Source of the DNA: an uncultured Massilia sp.
GTDB lineage: Bacteria > Pseudomonadota > Gammaproteobacteria > Burkholderiales > Burkholderiaceae
Assembly: GCA_946886065.1 (NCBI GenBank)
Contig: CAMPHU010000163.1
Coordinates: 1 to 10,650, forward strand
Length of the DNA stretch: 10,650 nt
Direction: 5' to 3'
A model generated the notes under the pieces. It did no database searches. It saw only the letters and a list, made by a program, of their open reading frames with translations, and had not been told where the DNA came from. A program made the position numbers and the translations under genes. The first letter of the stretch is position 1, and every line of letters starts with the position of its first letter. Below, in pieces: positions 1-7,576 of this stretch.

Positions 1-3
1 GCG

Positions 4-38
4 AAACCCCACCCGAGTGATCTCGGGTGGGGTTTTTT
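4..38 (+). terminator. Strong Rho-independent terminator, probably bidirectional
   Basis: Perfect 14-base inverted repeat: left arm 4-17, four-base loop TGAT at 18-21, right arm 22-35. A run of six T's follows on the plus strand (33-38). On the plus strand it should end a gene lying left of the window. On the minus strand the same stem is followed by only three T's before CGC, but it sits about 50 bases past the stop of the VWA gene, so it probably also stops the five-gene operon. The structure is read directly; the two-way use is inferred. Confidence 0.9.
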
Positions 39-89
39 GCTTTGGGCGGCCGGAACCCAAGTTCGACGCCGCATGCAAGCCGCAGAAGC

Positions 90-1235
90 TCATGCATGCA
101 CAATTCCCGCTTGCGCCGCCCACTGCGCCAAACTACTCTTTTTAATCGCCGCCGCCATCAGGTCCGGGAACAGATCCGGCGTACAAGCAAACACCGGCGC
201 CCCCATCGCAGCCAGCTTCGCGGCATTCTCCCGGTCATACGACGGCGCCCCGCGATCGTCGAGCGCCAGCAGCACGATCAGCTGCACGCCGCTCGCCACC
301 AGATAGGCTGCCCGCTTGAGCATCTCCGCATTATTCCCGCCTTCATACAAATCGCTGATCAACACGAAGATCGTGTCTTTCGGCCGCGTCACCAATCCCT
401 GGCAGTAGCCCAAGGCCCGATTGATATCCGTCCCGCCGCCCAGCTGGGTCCCGAACAGGACCTCGACCGGGTCGTGAAGCGTCGGCGTCAAGTCCACGAC
501 CGCCGTATCGAACACCACCACCGAGGTGCTCACCGCCTTGATGGTCGCCAGCACCGCCGCGAACACGCTCGCATACACCACCGACGGCGCCATCGATCCC
601 GACTGGTCGATGCACAGCACGATGTCGCGCAAGGTCTGCCCCTTGCGGCCGAAGCCGATCCGCGTCTCCGGGATCACCGTGTTGTACTCCGGCTGATAGT
701 GCTTCAGGTTGGCCCGTATCGTGCGCAGCCAGTCGATCTCGTTATGCCGCGGCCGCAGATTGCGCACCGCGCGATGCAGCGCGCCGCTCACCGCCTGCCG
801 CATCGGACTGGCCAGCTTCTTTTCCAGGTCGCGAACCACGCGCTCGACCACTTGCCGTGCTGTCGCGCGGGTCTTGTTCGGCATCACGCGGTTCAGGCTG
901 AGCAAGGTCGCGACCAGATGCACGTCCGCCTCCACCGCTATCAGCATCTCCGGTTCGCATAGCATCTGCTGCAAGCCGAGGCGTTCGAGCGCATCTTTCT
1001 GCATCACCTGCACGACAGACGATGGAAAATACTGGCGGATATCGCCCAGCCAGCGCGCAACGCTCGGCGCCGATGCGCCCAGGCCGCCGCGCCTTTCACC
1101 GTCGTTGTAGAGCGCATTCAGCGCGCCGTCGAGCGCCAGGTCCCCGGCGTCGAGCTTGACGCCGTGGTCGGTTCCGCCGCCAAGCACGAGCCGCCAGCGC
1201 CGCGTCATTTCGTTGTGGTCGATGTCATCCGCCAT
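90..1235 (-). CDS. VWA domain protein, last gene of the MoxR/YehL-type operon
   Basis: A 381-residue protein with an N-terminal helical region (about 1-200) and a C-terminal von Willebrand factor A domain (about 203-360). The metal-binding MIDAS site looks intact: D210, S212 and S214 in IDQSGSM, T269 in GGGTD, and D295 in ISDLYEGG. VWA proteins of this kind commonly act as metal-dependent adaptors for MoxR AAA+ ATPases, and the ATPase gene lies two genes upstream. It is similar in type and size to E. coli YehP. No signal peptide or membrane segment is seen, so it is probably cytoplasmic. The frame stays open upstream to 1379, but I chose the ATG at 1235 because it has a ribosome-binding site and the extension is low-complexity sequence antisense-like in character. 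The gene overlaps the end of the DUF5682 gene by 11 bases, suggesting coupled translation. The partner and target are unknown. Confidence 0.92.
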   Translation of the reverse strand: MADDIDHNEMTRRWRLVLGGGTDHGVKLDAGDLALDGALNALYNDGERRGGLGASAPSVARWLGDIRQYFPSSVVQVMQKDALERLGLQQMLCEPEMLIAVEADVHLVATLLSLNRVMPNKTRATARQVVERVVRDLEKKLASPMRQAVSGALHRAVRNLRPRHNEIDWLRTIRANLKHYQPEYNTVIPETRIGFGRKGQTLRDIVLCIDQSGSMAPSVVYASVFAAVLATIKAVSTSVVVFDTAVVDLTPTLHDPVEVLFGTQLGGGTDINRALGYCQGLVTRPKDTIFVLISDLYEGGNNAEMLKRAAYLVASGVQLIVLLALDDRGAPSYDRENAAKLAAMGAPVFACTPDLFPDLMAAAIKKSSLAQWAAQAGIVHA

Positions 1236-3447
1236 GAACAGCTTCCTGCGCAGCCGCGCTTCCAAGGATGGTTCGAAGGACCGGCAGCACGCGCATGGCA
1301 CGCTCGTGATCCACTGCCGGCGTTCCGGAGACGGCGGCGCGACGTATGCCAGGCTGGCCGGATGCCGCGCGCTCCGCAAGCTGGCGCCGTTCGGGCGGTG
1401 TGAAGGTCCCGAAGGTGCGCCGCAGAAGCGGCAACAATTCGATGAAGCCTTCCGCCGGCTGCGACATGAGCCAGGCGTTCACCAGCTCCCAGAGTTCGTC
1501 GCTGTGCGCCAGCAGCGTGCCGCCACCGTCCAGGAATCCCTCCAGCCATTGCGCAGTGACGAGCGGCGGAACGGCATGCGACGAGCGCAGCGACAATTGG
1601 CGCGCCGCCTCGGCAGTCGGCCAGCGCTGCTGCTCCGCCAGGATGCGCGTGCAGCGTCCCGTGATCAGCGCATGGCCCTGGTCCGAGCGCGCGAGCTTGT
1701 CGAGCGTGTCGAACCATTCCTCGAGATATCCCTCGTTTTGGAAGCGCCGGATCGCCTGGTCGCCCGCGATCAACTGGCGGAGCAGGATCGCCGCCGCGTC
1801 GTCGGCCAGGGCGCGGGCGCCGAAGGGCAGGGCAATGCAGGCACGCGTGATCAGCACGCCGGCGACGCCGGCAAGCGCCGTGGTGTCGGTCCCGCGCACA
1901 TTGCCATAGCGGATGGCGTCCACCAGCGGCGCGATGGCCTCCAGCAGGAAGCCGGGATCCGGCGTCGTCGCTCCGGCCTCCTGGATGCGCTGCATGATTG
2001 GCCCCACCGCTTCCTGCAGATCCGCCAGCAGGATCTTCTCCATCAGGGCAGTCAGCTCCGGCAGGTTCACAGCCTGCGCACCGCGCTCGATCGCGCGCGC
2101 ATTGGCGGCTCCCTCGAGCGTCGCACCCCAAACGCTCGCCTCGATCAGCCGAATCGCGAATTCCGGTTCCCATGCCAGCTGCCACAACTCATGGAAGCTG
2201 CCCGTCTTGCCGTGCGCCCGCTGTTGCCGGCCCCAGCCCACGCCGACCATCGCGAGCCGGTGCAGGAGAATGCTCTTTTCCAAGTGGGCCGGCTGACGCA
2301 GATCGAGGTCCAGGCTGAGCATGTCGGCGCGCACCGGCATGCGCAGGCGCTTCTGCAGCGCCAGCACATCCTGCACCAGCGGCACCGTCGGCACGTCCGC
2401 CGGCACGTCGCCCAGCCGGTCGTTGACCAGCAGCTCGCGCTGGATCAGGCGCAGCGTCACCTCGTCGTCCTGGCAGAAGACGGCGCGCACCGCTTCCAGC
2501 AGTTCGTCCAGCCCGGTGCGCGGCCGTCCGCGCAGCGCCGCCAGGGTTTCGGCCAGACGCTGGGCGTCGATGACCTGGGCCGAGGAAGCGTCCAGGTCGT
2601 GCTTGCGCAGCAGGGCGGCGACGTCGGTCAGCCAGAACAGCCCTGCCTCCTCGCCGTGCTCCCATACGTGCTGATACCAGCCAGGCGAAGCGACACCGGC
2701 GCCGTAGCCGCTCGCGAAGCTCAGCCTGCCGTAGCTCCACGGTATCCAGGTCGCCAGCACCTTTTCCTTCGGCAGTCCCTTGAGCAGCTCGGCATCGCTC
2801 TTCGCGCTCGGCATGGACGCCAGCGCCGGTACGTGCCAGGCGCCGCAGACCACGGCGATGCGCGTATGGCCTTCCCTCTCGGCCGCGCGGATGGCGTTGC
2901 GCATCCATGCCTCGCGCCTCAGCTCGAGCGTCGAAGACGACGGGCCAGCCGCCTCCCGCACGGCGCCCATCATTTCGGCCACGGCCTCGAACAGGTCCAG
3001 GCTGTCGCGCCGCTGCTCCACCAGGTGATCCCACCAGGTCTCGGTATCGCCATATCCCGCCGCATGCGCCAGCCAGCTCAGGGGATCGGCCTGCACGTCG
3101 CCGCCATGCTCAGGCTCGGGTGTGCGCTCCTCGGCCATGCGGTGGCTCTGTGGCAGGTCGCAAAACCGGAACGGGACGCCATGTTCGCTCGCATAGCGCA
3201 TGGCCTGCCATTCCGGCGAGTAGGCGGCAAAAGGGTAGAACACCGCGTGCTGCGGCGCCGCGGCCGCATACAGCAGCAGGGCGACGGGCGGCGTCAGTTC
3301 CGGCCGGCCCGCGAACGCGGTCAGGCCATCGGCCTCGGGCGGCCCTTCGACCAGCAGGCAGTCGGGCTGCAGCGCCTCGAGCGCCCGCAGCAGGCTGCGT
3401 GCGCAGCCCGGGCCGTGGTGGCGGATGCCGAACAGGTGAACGCTCAT
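1225..3447 (-). CDS. DUF5682 family protein, putative TIKI/TraB/EreA/ChaN-like hydrolase
   Basis: A 740-residue cytoplasmic protein with no signal peptide or membrane segment. The N-terminal part (about 1-250) starts with FGIRHHGPG (6-14), followed by LLVEGPPE (31-38) and VVCGAWHVPAL (199-209). That gives two GxxH motifs (G7-H10 and G202-H205) and a glutamate at E34, the pattern I know from the TIKI/TraB/EreA/ChaN enzyme superfamily. An arginine-rich helix (RREAWMRNAI, 177-186) precedes the second motif, as expected for that fold. The remaining 490 residues are alpha-helical, rich in Leu and Ala, and match no domain I can name. DUF5682 proteins are typically found beside a MoxR ATPase and a VWA protein, and E. 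coli YehM is probably the equivalent. The start follows the MoxR stop by nine bases; AAGG precedes it at very short spacing, so translation probably depends on coupling. Family assignment is fairly sure; hydrolase activity is inference. Confidence 0.88.
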   Translation of the reverse strand: MSVHLFGIRHHGPGCARSLLRALEALQPDCLLVEGPPEADGLTAFAGRPELTPPVALLLYAAAAPQHAVFYPFAAYSPEWQAMRYASEHGVPFRFCDLPQSHRMAEERTPEPEHGGDVQADPLSWLAHAAGYGDTETWWDHLVEQRRDSLDLFEAVAEMMGAVREAAGPSSSTLELRREAWMRNAIRAAEREGHTRIAVVCGAWHVPALASMPSAKSDAELLKGLPKEKVLATWIPWSYGRLSFASGYGAGVASPGWYQHVWEHGEEAGLFWLTDVAALLRKHDLDASSAQVIDAQRLAETLAALRGRPRTGLDELLEAVRAVFCQDDEVTLRLIQRELLVNDRLGDVPADVPTVPLVQDVLALQKRLRMPVRADMLSLDLDLRQPAHLEKSILLHRLAMVGVGWGRQQRAHGKTGSFHELWQLAWEPEFAIRLIEASVWGATLEGAANARAIERGAQAVNLPELTALMEKILLADLQEAVGPIMQRIQEAGATTPDPGFLLEAIAPLVDAIRYGNVRGTDTTALAGVAGVLITRACIALPFGARALADDAAAILLRQLIAGDQAIRRFQNEGYLEEWFDTLDKLARSDQGHALITGRCTRILAEQQRWPTAEAARQLSLRSSHAVPPLVTAQWLEGFLDGGGTLLAHSDELWELVNAWLMSQPAEGFIELLPLLRRTFGTFTPPERRQLAERAASGQPGIRRAAVSGTPAVDHERAMRVLPVLRTILGSAAAQEAVHGG
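1242..1247 (-). promoter_or_regulatory. Ribosome-binding site of the VWA gene
   Basis: On the minus strand AGGAAG lies six bases before the ATG at 1235, inside the 3' end of the DUF5682 gene. It supports 1235 as the start rather than the ATG at 1379. Confidence 0.6.
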
Positions 3448-3456
3448 GCCTTGTGC

Positions 3457-4551
3457 TCAGTCCATCACGTCGCGGCAGGCGCGGTACAGGTCTTTCCAGC
3501 CGCTGCGTTCCTTCACCACCGTCTCCAGATACTCGAGCATGGCCACGCGGTCCTGGACCGGATCCTTGACGATCGCGCCGACCATGCCGGCCGCCAGGTC
3601 GGCGCCGCGCAGCACGCCGTCGCCGAAATGCGCGGCGAGCGACATGCCGTGCGTGATCACGGAAATCGCTTCCGCCGTGCTCATGCTCGCCGTCGGCGCC
3701 TTGAGCTTGATCTTGCCGTCCTCGGTCGTGCCGTCGCGCAGTTCGCGGAACACCGTCACGATGCGGCGGATCTCTTCCAGTGCCGGTACTTCACCCGGCA
3801 ATTCGAGTGCACGTCCCATGCCGGCGACGCGCGTCTGCACGATGCGCACTTCCTCGTCGGCGGTGCGCGGCGGCGGCAGCACGACGGTGTTGAAGCGGCG
3901 CTTGAGCGCGCTCGACAGCTCGTTGACCCCGCGGTCGCGGTCATTGGCGGTGGCGATGATGTTGAACCCCTTTTGCGCCTGCACCTCGTCGTCCAGCTCC
4001 GCGATCGGCAGCACCTTCTCGGACAGGATGCTGATCAGGCTGTCCTGTACCTCGCCCGGGATGCGGGTGAGTTCCTCGATCCGCGCGATCTTCCCTTCGC
4101 GCATGGCGCGCATCACCGGGCTGGGGACGACCGCTTCCAGCGACGGTCCCTTGGCCAGCAGGTGCGCGTAGTTCCAGCCGTAGCGCAGGGCTTCCTCGCT
4201 GGTGCCGGCCGTGCCTTGCACCACCAGGGTGGAGTCGCCGCTGATCGCCGCAGCAAGGTGTTCCGACACCCAGGACTTGGCAGTACCCGGTACGCCGAGC
4301 AGCAGCAAGGCGCGGTCGGTGGCCAGGGTGGCGACCGCGATCTCGATCACGCGCGGGTTGCCGATATATTTGGCACTGATCTCCACGCCGTTATCGAGCT
4401 TGCCGCCCATGAGATACGTGGCCACGGCCCACGGCGACATGCGCCAGCGCGGCGGGCGTTGGCGGGTGTCGCTGGCGATCAGGGCCTCGATCTCCCTGGC
4501 GAACTGCTCCTCCGCGTGCTGGCGAAGGACGGTGATGGTCGATGCGGTCAT
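3457..4551 (-). CDS. MoxR-family AAA+ ATPase, YehL type
   Basis: A 364-residue AAA+ ATPase, the likely motor of the operon. The Walker A motif is GVPGTAKS (86-93). The Walker B position reads IARIEEL (155-161), with Glu-Glu in place of the usual Asp-Glu. Sensor 1 is Asn in IIATAND (N203), and an arginine finger lies in ALKRRFN (R218/R219). The stretch LTRIPGEVQDSLISILSEK, just after Walker B, is typical of MoxR ATPases. MoxR proteins act as hexameric remodelling chaperones, usually with a VWA partner, here encoded two genes downstream. The downstream C-terminal lid region (about 255-350) is present, so the gene looks complete. The start at 4551 forms an ATGA overlap with the DUF5691 stop and has AGGAG five bases before it; the longer open frame to 5019 is antisense-like sequence. 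The client protein is not known. Confidence 0.95.
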   Translation of the reverse strand: MTASTITVLRQHAEEQFAREIEALIASDTRQRPPRWRMSPWAVATYLMGGKLDNGVEISAKYIGNPRVIEIAVATLATDRALLLLGVPGTAKSWVSEHLAAAISGDSTLVVQGTAGTSEEALRYGWNYAHLLAKGPSLEAVVPSPVMRAMREGKIARIEELTRIPGEVQDSLISILSEKVLPIAELDDEVQAQKGFNIIATANDRDRGVNELSSALKRRFNTVVLPPPRTADEEVRIVQTRVAGMGRALELPGEVPALEEIRRIVTVFRELRDGTTEDGKIKLKAPTASMSTAEAISVITHGMSLAAHFGDGVLRGADLAAGMVGAIVKDPVQDRVAMLEYLETVVKERSGWKDLYRACRDVMD

Positions 4552-6113
4552 GCGGGCTCCTGGAAAGAAAGCGACATCTCGTGCCGGAAGCGCACGGTGT
4601 CGAAAAAATTGGCGATGCTGTCGTGAATGCCGCCGTCGCCGGCGCCGGCGCGCCAGGTGGCCTCGAGGCTCGAGACGGCGTGCGGATCGACGATGCCCGC
4701 GAAGCTGTCGAGGGCGGCCTTGAGTTCCCATTGGGCGCCCGGGATCGCAGGCAGCTCGCGCAGCATCCGCGCGATCACCTCGCGCGAGAGCGAGGCCGGC
4801 CAGATGACGGACGAGCGCCGGGCCGCGTGGACGAGCAGGTCGAGCAGGGCGCGTTCCTGCTGGCTCCATGTACTGCGGCTGGCGCCGACGAGGTCGGCGA
4901 GGCAGGCGTGCAGCTCGGCGGGCGCCATCCGTGCGAACAGGTCGAAGAAATCCTTCGGGTATTGCTGCCGCATCGGCTCGGCGGCCGCCAGCCAGAACCC
5001 CAGCAGGGCCTGTATCCATTCACCCAGCTCCTGGTGCGAGGCGGGGCCGCGCAGCACGGCGGTCGACCAGCCGCGCACGAGGGCATGGGCAAAGTCGCTG
5101 CGTGAAGCCATCGCCAGCAGCTCGCCCGGCGTGAGCGCGAAGCGCGTCGACCAGAGTCGCGGATCGCTTGCCGCAAGCAGGTCGACCACCCAGCCGGCCT
5201 TTTCGCCCAGGCCCGGATGGGCGCCGGCGCCGACGCCGTCGCGTGCGGTGGCCTTGTCGACCGATTCCGGCAGGTTCACCTCGATGCTGTTGCGGCCCAG
5301 GAGCACACGTTTCACATGGAGCAGCGGCTCGGCCCTCGCCTGCATGCGCTGGCTGAGGGCGGAGCCGGGCAGTCTCACCAGCATGGCCTGCGCCGCAAGC
5401 CGCACTTCCTTGCGGCGGTCGTCGAGGGCGGCTTCCAGGAAGACTTCGTCGTCGCGACCGAGTCCGACGGCAAGGCAAGCGAGCAGCTGCACGCGTGCGT
5501 CCGGCGGCTCGGTTGCCCAGGCCTGCGTCAGCGCATCCCGTGCGGCGCCCGGATCCTCGGCACGCCACTGCGCCAGCGCCGCGTGCCGCTGCTCCAGGCT
5601 GCCCGTCTCCCAGAGGCGCAGCCGTTCTTCGGGCCCAGTGGCGGGTACGGCCCAGGACCAGGCCGGATCGAGGCGGGACAACCAGCGCCCGCGCTCGCCC
5701 AGCACCGCTATCAGATCGGTGCGCAGCTCGGCATGGCGTGTCGCGAGCGCGAGGAAATTGGGCAGGAAGCGCGCGGGCAGGTAGCCGCCGTAGCGCTTCA
5801 GTTCGCGCAGCCATTCATGCGGCAGGTGGGTTTTCTGCCCACCCTGCAGCAGGCGCGCCAGCAGCGCTTCGGCACGGGGCGGGCAGGTCCGCAGGCTTTC
5901 GGCCGTCGCGGCCAGCGGCGCCTCGGCTGGGTTTTCCGCGGGACGCAGGCCGGCCCGTGTCCACAGCGACCACGCGCCGAGCGACAGCCAGAGCTGCGCC
6001 TCGGGCTCGCCGCCGCCAGGGATCAGGCTTTCCAGCTCCGCCGGCAAGCTTGCGGGCTTCACGCCTCCCGCGCGGGAGGTGCCGATCTGCAGAAGGCTGT
6101 ACAGGTCGCTCAT
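4548..6113 (-). CDS. DUF5691-type helical-repeat protein
   Basis: A 521-residue, probably cytoplasmic protein, almost entirely alpha-helical by composition. Residues about 172-250 look like HEAT-type repeats: helix pairs with Arg/Asp turns, including AALDDRRKEVRLAAQAMLVRLP. This fits the DUF5691 family, which is seen next to SWIM, MoxR, DUF5682 and VWA genes. No catalytic motif is visible, so a scaffold or adaptor role is the simplest inference. The start MSDLYSLLQIG at 6113 forms an ATGA overlap with the SWIM gene stop; the open frame running back to 6494 is Pro/Arg/Ala-rich and lies over the SWIM gene in another frame, so I rejected it. No ribosome-binding site is seen before 6113, suggesting translation by re-initiation after the SWIM gene. 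The stop overlaps the MoxR start by four bases. Confidence 0.85.
   Translation of the reverse strand: MSDLYSLLQIGTSRAGGVKPASLPAELESLIPGGGEPEAQLWLSLGAWSLWTRAGLRPAENPAEAPLAATAESLRTCPPRAEALLARLLQGGQKTHLPHEWLRELKRYGGYLPARFLPNFLALATRHAELRTDLIAVLGERGRWLSRLDPAWSWAVPATGPEERLRLWETGSLEQRHAALAQWRAEDPGAARDALTQAWATEPPDARVQLLACLAVGLGRDDEVFLEAALDDRRKEVRLAAQAMLVRLPGSALSQRMQARAEPLLHVKRVLLGRNSIEVNLPESVDKATARDGVGAGAHPGLGEKAGWVVDLLAASDPRLWSTRFALTPGELLAMASRSDFAHALVRGWSTAVLRGPASHQELGEWIQALLGFWLAAAEPMRQQYPKDFFDLFARMAPAELHACLADLVGASRSTWSQQERALLDLLVHAARRSSVIWPASLSREVIARMLRELPAIPGAQWELKAALDSFAGIVDPHAVSSLEATWRAGAGDGGIHDSIANFFDTVRFRHEMSLSFQEPA
4557..4561 (-). promoter_or_regulatory. Ribosome-binding site of the MoxR ATPase gene
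   Basis: AGGAG on the minus strand, five bases before the ATG at 4551 and inside the last codons of the DUF5691 gene. It is the best ribosome-binding site in the operon and fixes the start of the ATPase. It may give the ATPase higher translation than its neighbours, which lack such a site. Confidence 0.7.
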
Positions 6114-7459
6114 GCGAGAAAGTCCGCTTCGAAGTTGAGCAGGCGGCCCTCGTGCCAGCCGCTCAGCGGCAGGAAGGCTTCGCCATCCCATTCGCCCACC
6201 AGCGTCAACGGGTGACCGCCGCTCAGGGCTGCCAGGTGCAGATGGTGACGGAACCCGGCGTCCAGCGGAATCACGCCGCCGGCGCAGCGCAGCGACCGCC
6301 CGGCGGCATCCGGCACCACATCGGAAAGGATGGCGGGCCAGCTGTCGAGGAAAGGCTGGTGGGCCAGCGCATCGGCATAGTCGCCGAGCAGGGAAGGAAA
6401 AGCGTGCCCCGCAGGCAGACCGTCGTCGATCAGCGTGCTCGCCGCCTGCTGGCGCACCAGTGCCCGCAGGGGCAGGGCGCCCGGGTAGAAACACAGTTCA
6501 CCGTCGAATTGCGTGCCGACCGGGACGGACTGTTCGAAGCCTTGGGTACCGGCCGCGAACTGCAGCAGCAGTGCCCAGCGCCGGGTGTTTGCCCCGAGCA
6601 GCCAGGTGGCGCGGCTGCGAATCCGTTCCTCTTCGCCGCTGCGCTGGGCGAGGACGAGCCAGCGGTCATGCACCGGAGGCTCGGCCAGCACGTCTTCCTT
6701 GGCGACGTTGAAGCCGACCAGGGCGCGCAGGTCGCGCTGCAGCGTGTCCGGCAGCTGGTCGATGCGCTGCCAGGCGCTCGTTACCAGATAGAGCGCGGCG
6801 AGTTCGTTGGCCAGGCGGCGTTCCCAGTCGGGCAGGGTGGTCTGGAAGCACATCGCGCCGGCGCGCCGCAGGCGGGCGGCGAGCCCTCCCGCCTGCGCAT
6901 CGACGAGCCTTGCCGCCATGCCGTTCCAGTATGCCGGGCCGCGCTCGCGCACGCTGGCCAGGCCCTCGCGCGCCAGATCGTGCAGCCAGGTCTGCAGGTC
7001 GGCCAGGCCGCGGCTGACGCTCTGCTCGCGCTTCTCTTCGCGCTTGCGGGCCTGGGCCGCGGAAGCCTCGGCCTGCTCCGGCGTTTGCGCGGCTGCTTTC
7101 TCGGCTTTCTTTTCCTGGCGCTGCTGGCGGCTGTCGAGCCAGTCCGCCACCCATTGGGGCGCAGGAGACGCCGCAAACAGCTGCGGCTGGGCGCTCAGCA
7201 GAAGATAGAGTCCGAGGCCATGCTTGCAAGGGAACTTGCGGCTCGGGCAGGTGCACTTGAAGGCCGGCTCGCCGATGTCGATCTGGGTACGGTAGGGGAC
7301 TTTTCCGCTGCCCTGGCACTCTCCCCACAGGGCGCGCTCGTCGCGTCCGAGCAGGCCCCATTTGGCTGGCGTGGCCAGCTGGCTGCCGGCTTTGGCGGAG
7401 GCAGCGTCGGGAGCCAGCGAGAGAATGTGATCCGAGGTGAGCGTCACGCACAAACCCAT
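6110..7459 (-). CDS. SWIM zinc-finger protein, first gene of the operon
   Basis: A 449-residue protein with a SWIM zinc finger near the N-terminus: C69, C71, C78 and H80, spaced CxCx6CxH, in the stretch FKCTCPSRKFPCKHGLGLYL. SWIM fingers bind nucleic acid or protein partners. A highly charged Lys/Glu/Ala/Gln segment follows (about 113-147), probably a helix or coiled coil. The remainder (about 150-449) is a mixed helical/strand region I do not recognise. E. coli YehQ is the probable counterpart, although this protein appears shorter. No ribosome-binding site precedes the ATG at 7459. A GTG at 7447 (Val5) just before TLTSDHILSLAPDAASAKAG, where family similarity seems to begin, is a real alternative. 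The stop overlaps the DUF5691 start in an ATGA. It heads the operon, so its promoter should serve all five genes. Confidence 0.9.
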   Translation of the reverse strand: MGLCVTLTSDHILSLAPDAASAKAGSQLATPAKWGLLGRDERALWGECQGSGKVPYRTQIDIGEPAFKCTCPSRKFPCKHGLGLYLLLSAQPQLFAASPAPQWVADWLDSRQQRQEKKAEKAAAQTPEQAEASAAQARKREEKREQSVSRGLADLQTWLHDLAREGLASVRERGPAYWNGMAARLVDAQAGGLAARLRRAGAMCFQTTLPDWERRLANELAALYLVTSAWQRIDQLPDTLQRDLRALVGFNVAKEDVLAEPPVHDRWLVLAQRSGEEERIRSRATWLLGANTRRWALLLQFAAGTQGFEQSVPVGTQFDGELCFYPGALPLRALVRQQAASTLIDDGLPAGHAFPSLLGDYADALAHQPFLDSWPAILSDVVPDAAGRSLRCAGGVIPLDAGFRHHLHLAALSGGHPLTLVGEWDGEAFLPLSGWHEGRLLNFEADFLA

Positions 7460-7477
7460 GGGTAAAGGGATGTGCTT

Positions 7478-7483
7478 ACTATA
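7478..7483 (-). promoter_or_regulatory. Possible -10 element for the five-gene operon
   Basis: TATAGT on the minus strand, placing a transcription start near 7471, 12-24 bases before the candidate start codons of the SWIM gene. The -35 position (about 7501-7506) is poor (CGCTTT), so the promoter is either weak or activator-dependent. Read-through from ohrR is the alternative source of transcript. Confidence 0.35.
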
Positions 7484-7492
7484 ACCTCGCTC

Positions 7493-7509
7493 ATCCGCTG
7501 AAAGCGGAT
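7493..7509. repeat. Perfect 7-base inverted repeat upstream of the SWIM gene
   Basis: ATCCGCT (7493-7499) and AGCGGAT (7503-7509) are separated by GAA. No T-run follows on either strand, so it is not an evident terminator. It overlaps the expected -35 position of the operon promoter, so a protein-binding site is possible. Confidence 0.55.
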
Positions 7510-7530
7510 CTTTGCCTATGCAATGAAGAT

Positions 7531-7571
7531 AAAAGTGGAGGGCGCCCCTTGTTTCGGTAGTCTCGGGCGCC
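7531..7571 (-). terminator. Probable Rho-independent terminator after ohrR
   Basis: Arms at 7565-7571 and 7541-7547 (GGCGCCC/GGGCGCC, 7 base pairs, all G-C) with a 17-base loop, starting five bases past the ohrR stop. The T-run (7534-7531) is only four long and begins six bases after the stem, so termination may be incomplete. It would separate ohrR from the operon that follows on the same strand. Confidence 0.5.
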
Positions 7572-7576
7572 TTCGT

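Noticed and set aside
71..100. Repeated GCATGC/ATGCAT palindromes at the end of the VWA gene
   Set aside because: Short, overlapping the last codons, and without a regular spacing; probably chance.
27..962. Plus-strand open frame of 311 residues opposite the VWA gene
   Set aside because: Arg/His-rich low-complexity translation with no ribosome-binding site; it is the antisense shadow of the VWA gene.
1236..1379. N-terminal extension of the VWA protein
   Set aside because: The first 48 residues do not resemble VWA-partner proteins, and the ATG at 1235 has a ribosome-binding site at the right distance.
1156..4626. Plus-strand open frame of 1156 residues opposite the VWA, DUF5682 and MoxR genes
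   Set aside because: The translation is rich in Arg, His, Gln and Ala with no recognisable domain. It is antisense to three genes with intact motifs, as expected of long shadow frames in G+C-rich DNA.
4552..5019. N-terminal extension of the MoxR ATPase to an upstream start
   Set aside because: The extension is Arg/Ala/Pro-rich, overlaps the DUF5691 gene in another frame, and the ATG at 4551 has a good AGGAG and an ATGA junction.
6114..6494. N-terminal extension of the DUF5691 protein
   Set aside because: It would overlap the SWIM gene by almost 400 bases with low-complexity sequence; the ATGA junction at 6110-6113 is the natural start.
5495..7465. Plus-strand open frame of 656 residues opposite the SWIM and DUF5691 genes
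   Set aside because: Pro/Arg/Ala-rich composition, no domain, and antisense to coding sequence with a clear zinc-finger motif.
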